From Acidobacteriaceae bacterium (GTDB taxonomy: Bacteria > Acidobacteriota > Terriglobia > Terriglobales > Acidobacteriaceae): 11,340 nucleotides of DNA. The notes under the pieces were generated by a model, which was given only the letters and a program-made list of their open reading frames with translations, was not told where the DNA came from and made no database searches. The position numbers and the translations under genes were made by a program. How positions within the stretch are numbered: position 1 is the stretch's first letter; each line of letters starts with the position of its first letter. Positions 1 through 6,642 of this stretch are shown here, one piece after another. Location: assembly GCA_030040115.1 (NCBI GenBank), contig JASHUH010000635.1, forward strand, positions 1-11,340, written 5' to 3'.

Positions 1-176
1 CTTATTCACCCGACCTCAACCCCATCGAAAAGGCCTGGTCCAAACTGAAACAAATCCTCCGTCAGGCAAAAGCACGCACCGCAGAAGCTCTCGACCAGGC
101 CATCGCCGAAGCCCTTCCGGAAATCTCCTCGGCCAACGCACAAGCTTGGTTCAGGCTATGCTTCAAAGGTGTATAG
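1..176 (+). mobile_element. IS630-family transposase, C-terminal fragment (cut by window edge)
   Basis: The frame beginning at base 3 is open from the window edge to a TAG at 174-176 and gives 57 residues. It starts with SPDLNPIEKAWSKLK, the signature around the third catalytic acidic residue (the E of PIE) of IS630/Tc1-mariner DDE transposases. The remainder is the usual short helical tail, ending in FRLCFKGV. The transposase joins donor and target DNA, normally at TA dinucleotides. Only the last quarter or so of the protein is visible, so it cannot be said whether the upstream part is intact. It reads convergently towards the minus-strand operon and sits beside a truncated regulator, so it may have been involved in the rearrangement there. 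Confidence 0.88.
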
Positions 177-293
177 CTTAATGAGAAATGCTCTAGCTAG
201 ATAGATTTGGTTTAGCAGGACAAAATGTGGAGTTGAAACTGTTGAAAGTTTCCAAGCAAAGTTGATTCAGAGAGCGCCGAAACGTGGCGCGGC
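177..293. other. Probable right end of the IS630-type element and junction DNA
   Basis: The short AT-rich stretch right after the transposase stop (about 177-205, containing GAGAAATGCTCTAGCTAG) is where the terminal inverted repeat of an IS630 element should lie. Because the left end is outside the window, the repeat and a flanking TA duplication cannot be confirmed. At 274-290 there is a small inverted repeat, GCGCC-7 nt-GGCGC, immediately beyond the stop codon of the minus-strand regulator remnant. It has no T-tract, so it is at best a weak terminator. Confidence 0.35.
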
Positions 294-830
294 TTAGGCA
301 AATTGTTTCGCATGGACGCCAAACTTCTTCATGCGCGAGAGAAACGTTGTGCGATTGATCCCCAACCGAGCGGCTGCTCCATCGCTGCCCCTAACGCGGC
401 CCTTGCAGGCAGCGAGCGCGCGAACGATGTCGCCGTGCTGGTGCTTCGCGTATTCCTCGACCACCGCTTCCCTGCTTTTCCGGGAGTCGGGGATTGCGCG
501 CATGCTTTCTTGCATCGCCGGAAGCGCTGCATGCGTCGACTCAACGCGCAGTGGCCTGCGGAGCTCTGCGAGTTGAGCGGCAAGTGATCGGCCGTGCGTG
601 AGGATCACGGCGCGCTCGATCAAGTTTTCGAGTTCGCGAACGTTTCCCGGCCAGTCCCAAGCCGTCAGTCCCTTCCTGACTGCTGTTGAGACCGCGTCAA
701 TCCTCTTCTGCATTTGTCTGGCGGACTTCTGTACAAAATAATTGACGAGCAGCGGAATGCCTTCCTTACGCTTCCTTAAGGGAAAGATTCGGATCATCGC
801 CGTAGGGAAGGCCAGATCCCGCCGTGCGTC
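294..830 (-). pseudogene. Sigma-54-dependent (FhlA-like) transcriptional activator, 5'-truncated remnant
   Basis: The open frame carries only the last part of a sigma-54 activator. First comes the end of the AAA+ domain: PLRKRKEGIPLLVNYF corresponds to the family's PLRERKEDIPLL, followed by the highly conserved WDWPGNVRELENLIERAVIL. After a linker comes a Fis-type helix-turn-helix ending DGAAARLGINRTTFLSRMKKFG. The Walker A, GAFTGA and Walker B regions and any sensory domain are missing. The frame continues upstream to about 1034 without homology, inside actD, so those residues are not real. Recognisable similarity starts at about 800. Without the ATPase core it cannot activate transcription. 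It lies about 60 bp downstream of actD on the same strand and looks like the scar of a deletion or insertion. Confidence 0.8.
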
Positions 831-861
831 CCACTCGGCTCCCGGTCCCGATCGAGGGGCG

Positions 862-1392
862 CTAATCCGAAACTCCGGAAAATTGCTTGACTTCGGCGGC
901 TCCAGCTCCCAGCAGGCACTCCTGCACGTCCTGTTGCGAGCTTTCCAGCGGATCGGCAACGCCGACCAGGATCTTGCCCAGCCAGATCTCCGGATCCTTG
1001 ATGACTCCCTTGAAGTTCGGCAGCTTCGCGCCAACGAGCAATGTAATGAGCGCGGTCAGGATCGCTCCCAGCATCGTCAATTCATAGACGATGATTCCGT
1101 CGGTCCACATAGGACTCAGAGGCATTCCCCCGGTAAAAATCGGATAAGCTCTCTGAGTCAGCGTGGTCAGCAAATAGCCGCACCCGGCGCCGATGGCGGC
1201 GCCAAACACGGCCCATCCATAGGGACGCCGGGTAATGTGCGAGTCGGCAAAATCGTAGCCCTCATGCGGCTCGCCGGAGATAATGACGATCTGCCGCTCG
1301 TCGAAGTTGAGTTCCGAGCAGGCTGCATGCAACGCATCGACTGCGCGCTGCGCAGTCTCCGGGTCGGCATAAAGCGCATAGAGGACTTTCAT
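862..1392 (-). CDS. actD: ActD-like DUF3341 membrane subunit of alternative complex III-type oxidoreductase
   Basis: This 176-residue protein has the layout of the DUF3341/ActD family. A soluble N-terminal domain (about 1-60, opening MKVLYALYADPETAQRAVDAL) is followed by two membrane helices (roughly 62-82 and 102-122) joined by a loop with IFTGGMPLSP, then a C-terminal segment with FKGVIKDPEIWLGKILVGV. In alternative complex III, ActD is a small membrane subunit beside the NrfD-like subunits and holds no known cofactor; none is visible here. Its ATG overlaps the actC stop in an ATGA (4-bp overlap), implying translational coupling. It is the last intact gene of the operon. In canonical clusters actE (monoheme cytochrome) and actF (second NrfD-like subunit) follow, but here a broken regulator does. 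Confidence 0.9.
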   Translation of the reverse strand: MKVLYALYADPETAQRAVDALHAACSELNFDERQIVIISGEPHEGYDFADSHITRRPYGWAVFGAAIGAGCGYLLTTLTQRAYPIFTGGMPLSPMWTDGIIVYELTMLGAILTALITLLVGAKLPNFKGVIKDPEIWLGKILVGVADPLESSQQDVQECLLGAGAAEVKQFSGVSD

Positions 1393-2828
1393 TCCGGCAC
1401 ATCCGTGGGCAGCGGCCCTTCCAGCACCAGGCCATGCGGCTCAGCAATGGCCGGTGCGGTCGTAATAATCCCACCACCATGGGGCTGGAGCCCAACCTTC
1501 ATTTCCCAGATGGAAATCATCGGCACAGCCTTGGAGAAGAGCAGGTAGAGGAGCGCCATCATGCCAAAGCTCGAAGCCATGAGCGTGTCTTCCACCCAGG
1601 TGGGTCGATAGACGCCCCAGGAAAAAGGCAAAAACTTATGATCGAGCGCCGGCACAATAATGAGAAAACGCTCAATCCACATGCCCACGATAATTGTGCT
1701 TGAGGCAATCGCAGTCCCAGTGATAGTGCGGAAGCGCTTCATGGACAGGATGGGCACGGGGATGATCAGATTGCAGATCACCATCGTCCAGAACAGGGGC
1801 GCAAAGTGCAGGCGGATGCTCTGCCAGAAAACAGCCATCTCATCCGGGGTGTTGCCGTACCACGTGGTCAGCCGCTCACAAAAAGTGAAATAGAACCAGA
1901 GCAGGCTCATGGTGAGTAGCAGCTTGCCGAGATTGTTAAAGTGCAACGGCGTTAGATACTGCTCCAGGTGCAGAAAATGCCGCAGCAGCGCCATGGCCAG
2001 GATCAGGGCGGCGATGCCGCTGAAGATCGCGCCAGTGACGAAGTAGGGGCCGAAGATCGTCGAGTGCCACATCGGCACCAGCGTCATCGAGAAGTCCCAG
2101 GAAACGATGGTGTGCACGGAGACGGCCACTGGGACAATGGCAATGGCCATAATATGCATCGCGATTTCAAGCCGCTGCCATTGGCGCGGCGTGCCCTGCC
2201 AGCCAAGCGATAATATGCGGCAGATCTTCTTGCGGAAGCCGGTAGAGGCATCGCGAATCGCGGCGAAATCCGGGATTGTGGGGAGATACAGGAACGTGGT
2301 GCTGCCGGTGAGGTAGGTAAGAATCGCGAAGAAGTCCCAAAGCAGTGGGGAGCGGAAATTAGGCCATATTCCCCGTTGGTTGGGATAAGGAATCAACCAA
2401 TAGCCGAGCCACGGGCGTCCAATGTGGCAAAGCGGAATGAGGCCGCCAATCACGATCGAGAAGACCGTGATCGCCTCCGCGCACCGAGTGACCGGCCGCC
2501 GCCATGTCGCATTGCAGAGTCGCAGAATCGCGGAGATGAGCGTACCCGCGTGGCTAATGCCGATCCAGAACACAAAATTAGTGATATCGAATGCCCAGAA
2601 CACCGGGGAATTGATGCCCCAGACGCCGATGCCCGTATAGAGCTGATAGCCAAATGCGGCCACGCCCGCCAGGACAAGTAATCCCGACACCGCGACGGCA
2701 ACTTTATACTTGCCGCTGGTCGTAAAGATCGGCCGCAGCAGATCCTGCTCGATTCGTTCAGCTGCTCTTTGCGTCCTGCCCGTTGGCCGCTGCAGATCCT
2801 GCTCGATTTGTTCAACTGTTTTTTGCAT
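1389..2828 (-). CDS. actC: ActC-like NrfD/PsrC-family quinol-oxidising membrane subunit
   Basis: The product, 479 residues from the ATG at 2828, is a polytopic NrfD/PsrC protein with about ten predicted membrane helices (roughly 45-62, 80-103, 118-134, 163-186, 222-246, 255-283, 300-316, 340-360, 373-392, 416-434). CHIGRPW (134-140) followed by PYPNQRGIWPNFRSPL is characteristic of ActC/QrcD-like proteins. The family forms the membrane quinol site and passes electrons to the peripheral Fe-S subunit. The frame is open to 2975, but the upstream part lies inside actB2. The 2828 start is preferred because it overlaps the actB2 stop by only 17 bp and has GGCAGG just before it. The first 36 residues are two 18-residue repeats (MQKTVEQIEQDLQRP and TQRAAERIEQDLLRP cores) from a DNA duplication. 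The stop overlaps actD by 4 bp. Confidence 0.92.
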   Translation of the reverse strand: MQKTVEQIEQDLQRPTGRTQRAAERIEQDLLRPIFTTSGKYKVAVAVSGLLVLAGVAAFGYQLYTGIGVWGINSPVFWAFDITNFVFWIGISHAGTLISAILRLCNATWRRPVTRCAEAITVFSIVIGGLIPLCHIGRPWLGYWLIPYPNQRGIWPNFRSPLLWDFFAILTYLTGSTTFLYLPTIPDFAAIRDASTGFRKKICRILSLGWQGTPRQWQRLEIAMHIMAIAIVPVAVSVHTIVSWDFSMTLVPMWHSTIFGPYFVTGAIFSGIAALILAMALLRHFLHLEQYLTPLHFNNLGKLLLTMSLLWFYFTFCERLTTWYGNTPDEMAVFWQSIRLHFAPLFWTMVICNLIIPVPILSMKRFRTITGTAIASSTIIVGMWIERFLIIVPALDHKFLPFSWGVYRPTWVEDTLMASSFGMMALLYLLFSKAVPMISIWEMKVGLQPHGGGIITTAPAIAEPHGLVLEGPLPTDVPE

Positions 2829-2836
2829 CCTGCCAG
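2729..2836 (-). repeat. 54-bp tandem duplication spanning the actB2-actC junction
   Basis: Bases 2729-2782 and 2783-2836 are adjacent direct copies with 46 of 54 positions identical by my hand alignment. The outer copy (2783-2836) contains the actB2 stop and the actC ATG. The inner copy lies inside actC, in frame, and has ACG where the ATG would be. Read in the actB2 frame, the inner copy still encodes GQDAKSS-stop, matching WQDAKNS-stop of the real actB2 end. The duplication therefore copied the operon junction itself. Confidence 0.9.
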
Positions 2837-3519
2837 GCGCCTCGATCGAGGTAAGTAACGTTGGGCTTGGTGCCGAGTTCACCCATGAGTTTGGCGGCCC
2901 GATTCGAGCTCGCCAACCGCGAGACTTCACTATTGGGATCGTTGAGATCGCCGAAGACCAGAGCCTTGGATGCACAGGACTGCGCGCATGCGGTGGTCAA
3001 CTCGCCATCCTTCAGATCCCGCTTTTCCGCTTCGGCCTGAATCTCCGCCGACTTGATGCGCTGCACGCAGAAGGTGCACTTCTCCATGATGCCCACGCTG
3101 CGCACGGAAACGTCTGGATTAAGCTGCAGGTTCAGAGGCTTCTGCCAGCTCGGATTGAAGAAATTGAAGGACCGCACGGTGTAGGGGCAGGCATTGGCGC
3201 AGAAGCGAGTTCCAATACAGCGGTTATAAGCCTGGCCGTTCAGCCCTTCTTCCGTGTGATAGCTGGCGTATGTGGGACACACGGCCTCACAAGGAGCTGC
3301 ATCGCACTGCTGGCAAAGCACCGGTTGAAAACGAACCTTCGGATTGGGAAAATCTCCCTCCCAGCTGCGCTCTACGCGAATCCATTGCATGGCGCGGCCG
3401 ATGGCCGCCTGGTCTTTGCCCACCGTGGGAACGTTATTTTCGGCGTGGCAGGCGACCACGCACGCTTCGCATCCCGTGCAGCGGTCCAAATCCACCACCA
3501 ATCCCCACTTGTGCGCCAT
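2812..3519 (-). CDS. actB2: ActB2-like iron-sulfur subunit (three [4Fe-4S] and one [3Fe-4S] cluster)
   Basis: This 235-residue ferredoxin-like subunit is of the PsrB/DmsB/QrcC type. Four cysteine groups are visible: C14, C17, C20, C24; C69, C72, C77, C81; C101, T104, C107, C111; and C148, C151, C178, C182. In the third group (CIGTRFCANAC) the second cysteine is threonine, which predicts a [3Fe-4S] cluster and gives the 3+1 cluster set known for the B2 part of ActB. It should carry electrons from the quinol site of ActC to the hemes of ActA. It has no signal peptide and may be exported with the Tat-signal partner ActB1. In many alternative complex III clusters this domain is fused to B1; here the genes are separated by 52 bp. 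Start context: GGAGGAAAGGAA lies somewhat far (over 10 nt) upstream of the ATG. Confidence 0.93.
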   Translation of the reverse strand: MAHKWGLVVDLDRCTGCEACVVACHAENNVPTVGKDQAAIGRAMQWIRVERSWEGDFPNPKVRFQPVLCQQCDAAPCEAVCPTYASYHTEEGLNGQAYNRCIGTRFCANACPYTVRSFNFFNPSWQKPLNLQLNPDVSVRSVGIMEKCTFCVQRIKSAEIQAEAEKRDLKDGELTTACAQSCASKALVFGDLNDPNSEVSRLASSNRAAKLMGELGTKPNVTYLDRGAWQDAKNS

Positions 3520-3571
3520 AGACTCTAGTTCCTTTCCTCCGCGCCCTGCGGAGCACTTTACCCAGCCAAAA

Positions 3572-5899
3572 CTACCGTGGTTTCTCGTCGTGGGGGAAGC
3601 CGCTCATACCTCCCGCAAATAACACCAGCTTCGCCTGCTCCGGCCCGCCCACGCGCGCCAGCTTCACGCGCGTCGCGGCCCAGGCGAGCGATCCCGTACT
3701 GGGTTCTACGACCGGAGCGAGGATCGAAAGCGGGTTTGCGCCGTGACCACTTGCGAAACGGCCGAAGTTCTCGTGTCCTTGACCGACAGGCATGGCCAGA
3801 AGATCGGGAGCGATTCCCGGCGATAGCACCGCCGGAACACGCAGGCTTCCGGCCTGCGATGCAATCTCCACCAGATCGCCCTGCTGAATGCCTAGCATGG
3901 CGCCAGTCTTGGGATGGATCTCCACCCAGCTCGACCACATGGCGGTGGTGAGCGCATCGGGCAGCTCCTGCATCCAGGGCAGATGGGCGGTCGATCCGTC
4001 GCCAAACGACGGCGTGAGGTAAGGCTGAAAGTAAAAAGGAAAATCGGTAGCGCTGCCGGCAAACTCCGGCGCAGTCAGCGCATGGGACGCCTGCTTGCCT
4101 TGAGGCATGGCAGCGGGCTTGGCCGCGGCGCTTTTCCATCCCGCTGCCGCAGGCGCGCTCCACCAGCCGCCTTGCGTTTGCACACTCTGCCAGAAGTCAT
4201 CGTCCGTCTTCGCCGCCACCGACCCGCCTTGCGCACGGAGGGGAAGCAATGCGGCTTTCAGCATGGCGTCGAACGTCGCATAGGGAAGAGCTTTGGCCAA
4301 GTCCCCGCCAAGATGCTGCGCCACGCCAAGCAGCACGTCCGGCATCGGGCGCGTTTCATGCAACGGTGAAACAGCAGGCGGCGCCAAGCCGATCAGGGAT
4401 TGGAAGGACCCCGATTCGGGCACGCTGTCGAGCCAGGACTCGAGCGGCGCGTTATCGGGCAGAATCAGGTCAGCCTGAGCGCTGGTTTCGTCAATGAAAC
4501 TGCCCAAGCTGACGATGGTTGGAATCCTTGCAATTGCCTCGCGTATCTTTGTTGCAGGAGGCGCCGAGAAAATGGGATTGGCGTCGTAGAGCATCAGCAT
4601 CTGCGGCGTACCCGCCTTGCCGCTCAACACGGATTGCGCAAACGAATTGAGCCGCGCAAAGCTTGCCTGCGCCGGAGCAGCGGGCTCTCCCGCATTGCTG
4701 AGCGGCGGCTCAGGCGTAAAGCCCAGAATCGGACCCTCATCGCGATTTGCGTCCACCAACGATTCCAGAGCATTCACGGCCAGCGCGCTAAAGAGGCCAT
4801 TTGTCTGCGCCAGGGGCGCGCCGCCAACGATCGCGGCAGCCGCTCCGCTCAGCGTCATCTCATGCGCGAGGCGCGTCATCACCGCGGCGCTCACCCCGGT
4901 TTGCTTTTCCACGGCTTCAGGCGTGAACTCCGGCAGGCCCGCAGACCAGCCGGCGATCTGCGAACCTGCGCGCGACGCCGCAGGCGACGCGATGCTTTGA
5001 GGCGCAAGCTTCTGGCTCAAGATCACATGCGCAATGCCCAGCGCCAGCACGCCTTCCGTTCCCGGCTTGCACGCGATCCACTCATCGGCGTTCGCGCCGG
5101 TCTGCGACATGCGCGACTCGACCTGCACGAACTTGCCGCGGCGTCCGGGACGGCCCCGGCGCATCGCGCCGTAACCGATCGACTGCGCGACCGGCGAGTT
5201 CCATGTGCCGAGGAAATCCGCTCCGAAGCTGATCACATAATCGGCTCGGGCCAAGTCGAGCGTCGGCAGCGCCGCATGCCCAAAGCTCAGAAGATTTGCC
5301 TGGCGCAGCACGGCTTCGTCAAAAGGTTCGTACCAGACTGCGGGGGGCGCGCCAAACGCCGTCAGAAACTTCTCGATCAACTCGCGACGTTGTCCCCGCA
5401 ATGGCCGCGCGAGAAAGGCCAGTGCATTTGCGGACCTCGATGCTTGGAGCGCAGTCAAGTGCGAGGTTAACTCCTTAAGCGCATCGTCCCACGATATCGC
5501 CTGAAACTGGCCCGAGCCCCGTGCCCCCGAGCGCTTGATGGGCTTCGTAATCCGGTCCGGATGATAGAGCACCTGCAACCCGGCCTGACCCCGCGCGCAC
5601 AGTTTGCCTGCGTTGATTGGATTCTGCGGGCTGCCCTCAAGCCTTTTCGCCAGGCCCATCTTGATGAGGCCCCGCTCTCCGTGACGCTCCACTTCGGCGT
5701 CGCCCTGCATCACGCGCACCTGAAGACCGCATCCCGCAGAGCACAGTGTGCAGATGCTCGGCTTCCAGACGGCGATGCCGGGGATCAGATTTTCTTCCGG
5801 AATGAAACGGATGAGCTGTTTATCTGGCGCGCGGCAGGCGTCGAGCGTGGCGGCTACGCCCGTGAGCGCCGAAATTTTGATGAAATTGCGCCGTTCCAT
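3572..5899 (-). CDS. actB1: ActB1-like molybdopterin-oxidoreductase-family subunit with Tat signal
   Basis: This 775-residue protein belongs to the molybdopterin oxidoreductase family (PsrA/PhsA/QrcB/ActB1 branch). The N-terminus has a twin-arginine motif (RRNFIK, residues 3-8), a hydrophobic stretch and a lipobox-like LDAC ending at C22, so it should act outside the cytoplasmic membrane. A complete four-cysteine cluster motif follows: C50, C53, C57 and C101. The family's middle section is recognisable (YVISFGADFL at 221-230; ADEWIACKPGTEGVLALG from 271), as is a C-terminal dinucleotide-binding-like domain (about 635-745). The only other cysteine is C277, and the region before YVISFG, where catalytic members have the Mo-ligating Cys/SeCys/Ser, has no cysteine. 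It is therefore probably a structural or electron-transfer subunit without molybdenum, as in ActB and QrcB. It starts 24 bp after actA. Confidence 0.88.
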   Translation of the reverse strand: MERRNFIKISALTGVAATLDACRAPDKQLIRFIPEENLIPGIAVWKPSICTLCSAGCGLQVRVMQGDAEVERHGERGLIKMGLAKRLEGSPQNPINAGKLCARGQAGLQVLYHPDRITKPIKRSGARGSGQFQAISWDDALKELTSHLTALQASRSANALAFLARPLRGQRRELIEKFLTAFGAPPAVWYEPFDEAVLRQANLLSFGHAALPTLDLARADYVISFGADFLGTWNSPVAQSIGYGAMRRGRPGRRGKFVQVESRMSQTGANADEWIACKPGTEGVLALGIAHVILSQKLAPQSIASPAASRAGSQIAGWSAGLPEFTPEAVEKQTGVSAAVMTRLAHEMTLSGAAAAIVGGAPLAQTNGLFSALAVNALESLVDANRDEGPILGFTPEPPLSNAGEPAAPAQASFARLNSFAQSVLSGKAGTPQMLMLYDANPIFSAPPATKIREAIARIPTIVSLGSFIDETSAQADLILPDNAPLESWLDSVPESGSFQSLIGLAPPAVSPLHETRPMPDVLLGVAQHLGGDLAKALPYATFDAMLKAALLPLRAQGGSVAAKTDDDFWQSVQTQGGWWSAPAAAGWKSAAAKPAAMPQGKQASHALTAPEFAGSATDFPFYFQPYLTPSFGDGSTAHLPWMQELPDALTTAMWSSWVEIHPKTGAMLGIQQGDLVEIASQAGSLRVPAVLSPGIAPDLLAMPVGQGHENFGRFASGHGANPLSILAPVVEPSTGSLAWAATRVKLARVGGPEQAKLVLFAGGMSGFPHDEKPR

Positions 5900-5923
5900 A
5901 AAGAGCCGCCGGAATCCTATTCG

Positions 5924-6529
5924 TTAGAAGTGACAGGTATCGCAGTCGACAGACACCCGCTTTTGCTTGTGGCACTCGACACAGAAACCCATATTCAGAT
6001 TTACCTTGCGTTCCGCCGTGGTTTGCTTAGTCATATCGCCGTGGCAGGTGGAGCAAGCCACACCTGCGCGAATGTGCGGCGCATGATTGAATCGCACATG
6101 AGCCGATGGGCTGTAGTTGTATACCCGCACCCAGGGAATATCTTCGCCGCGCGCCTGATAGGCGGCGATTTTCTTGATCTCTGGATTATTTGTGTCGATC
6201 ACCATGTGGCAACCCATACAGAACGTCACATTGGGAATCTGTGCGTCGGGCCCCTGACTGACTCCCACATGGCAGGTCGTGCACTGCATTCGTTTGGCCA
6301 GATGAACGGTGTGCGTGAAGGCGATCGGCTGCACCGGATGTTCCGGATGCATATCGAGAAAATCTTCAAAAGCGCTTGCCGCGGTTGGATGCGCGGGTGT
6401 GAAGACACCGCTGGATACATATTGAGACGACCCGGATGGACTCGCCGCCTGACCGCGTGAAACTACCTCTGCCAGCCCCCAAACCGAGAAGCCAGCGACA
6501 ATTATGAGTAACCACTTTTGCCAACCCAT
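5924..6529 (-). CDS. actA: ActA-like pentaheme cytochrome c
   Basis: This 201-residue protein has five CXXCH heme c sites: CTTCH 83-87, CMGCH 104-108, CSTCH 159-163, CVECH 183-187 and CDTCH 196-200. One N-terminal hydrophobic helix (about 7-23, uncleaved anchor or signal) would hold it on the outer face of the membrane. Additional histidines (H64, H73, H76, H144, H149, H152) are candidate distal heme ligands. Five hemes and first position in the operon match ActA of alternative complex III; the Qrc counterpart QrcA is a six-heme protein. It would receive electrons from the Fe-S subunit and hand them to a mono- or diheme cytochrome or an oxidase. No such partner is in the window. The start at 6529 is the first ATG that gives the membrane anchor. 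Confidence 0.92.
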   Translation of the reverse strand: MGWQKWLLIIVAGFSVWGLAEVVSRGQAASPSGSSQYVSSGVFTPAHPTAASAFEDFLDMHPEHPVQPIAFTHTVHLAKRMQCTTCHVGVSQGPDAQIPNVTFCMGCHMVIDTNNPEIKKIAAYQARGEDIPWVRVYNYSPSAHVRFNHAPHIRAGVACSTCHGDMTKQTTAERKVNLNMGFCVECHKQKRVSVDCDTCHF

Positions 6530-6539
6530 CCCGACCCGT

Positions 6540-6599
6540 ATAGAGAGGAAGTTCGCCTACAACGGCCGAATAGAGAGAAGGTTTCACTACAACAACCGA
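6540..6599 (-). repeat. 30-bp tandem direct repeat in the act operon leader
   Basis: Two adjacent 30-bp units, 6540-6569 and 6570-6599, are alike at 23 of 30 positions by hand alignment (shared cores TCGG..GTTGTAG and CTCTCTAT, minus strand). They fill nearly all the space between the predicted transcription start (about 6608) and the actA ATG, so they would be transcribed as the 5' untranslated leader. They could be a paired regulator or RNA-binding site, or simply a neutral duplication. Confidence 0.75.
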
Positions 6600-6614
6600 T
6601 TAGACGCGTTTGAT

Positions 6615-6642
6615 ACTATAGGACTCCTCGCGACGTTGTAAA
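6615..6642 (-). promoter_or_regulatory. Predicted sigma-70 promoter of the act operon
   Basis: On the minus strand TTTACA (6637-6642) is followed after 16 bp by TATAGT (6615-6620): five of six matches to each consensus hexamer. Transcription would begin near 6608, about 80 nt before the actA ATG. It is the best promoter-like sequence seen in the 674-bp gap, and it is placed and oriented for the five-gene operon. Confidence 0.6.

Noticed and set aside
742..1548. Plus-strand open frame of 268 codons across actD and the end of actC
   Set aside because: Antisense to two overlapping, family-assigned genes; its translation is low in hydrophobic structure and has no recognisable motif.
2829..2975. 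Upstream extension of actC to an ATG at 2975
   Set aside because: It would overlap actB2 by over 160 bp and adds residues without NrfD-family similarity; the 2828 ATG with 17-bp overlap is better supported.
4400..5470. Long plus-strand open frame (356 codons) and several shorter ones opposite actB1
   Set aside because: They are antisense to a gene with clear Tat, cysteine and family motifs; the translations are Arg/Ala-rich and motif-free, as expected from GC-rich codon bias on the other strand.
3572..5899. Calling ActB1 a catalytic formate dehydrogenase, nitrate reductase or polysulfide reductase
   Set aside because: No Cys or SeCys occurs where the Mo ligand should be, and the neighbouring pentaheme cytochrome, [3Fe-4S]-type partner and DUF3341 gene point to an ACIII/Qrc-like complex.
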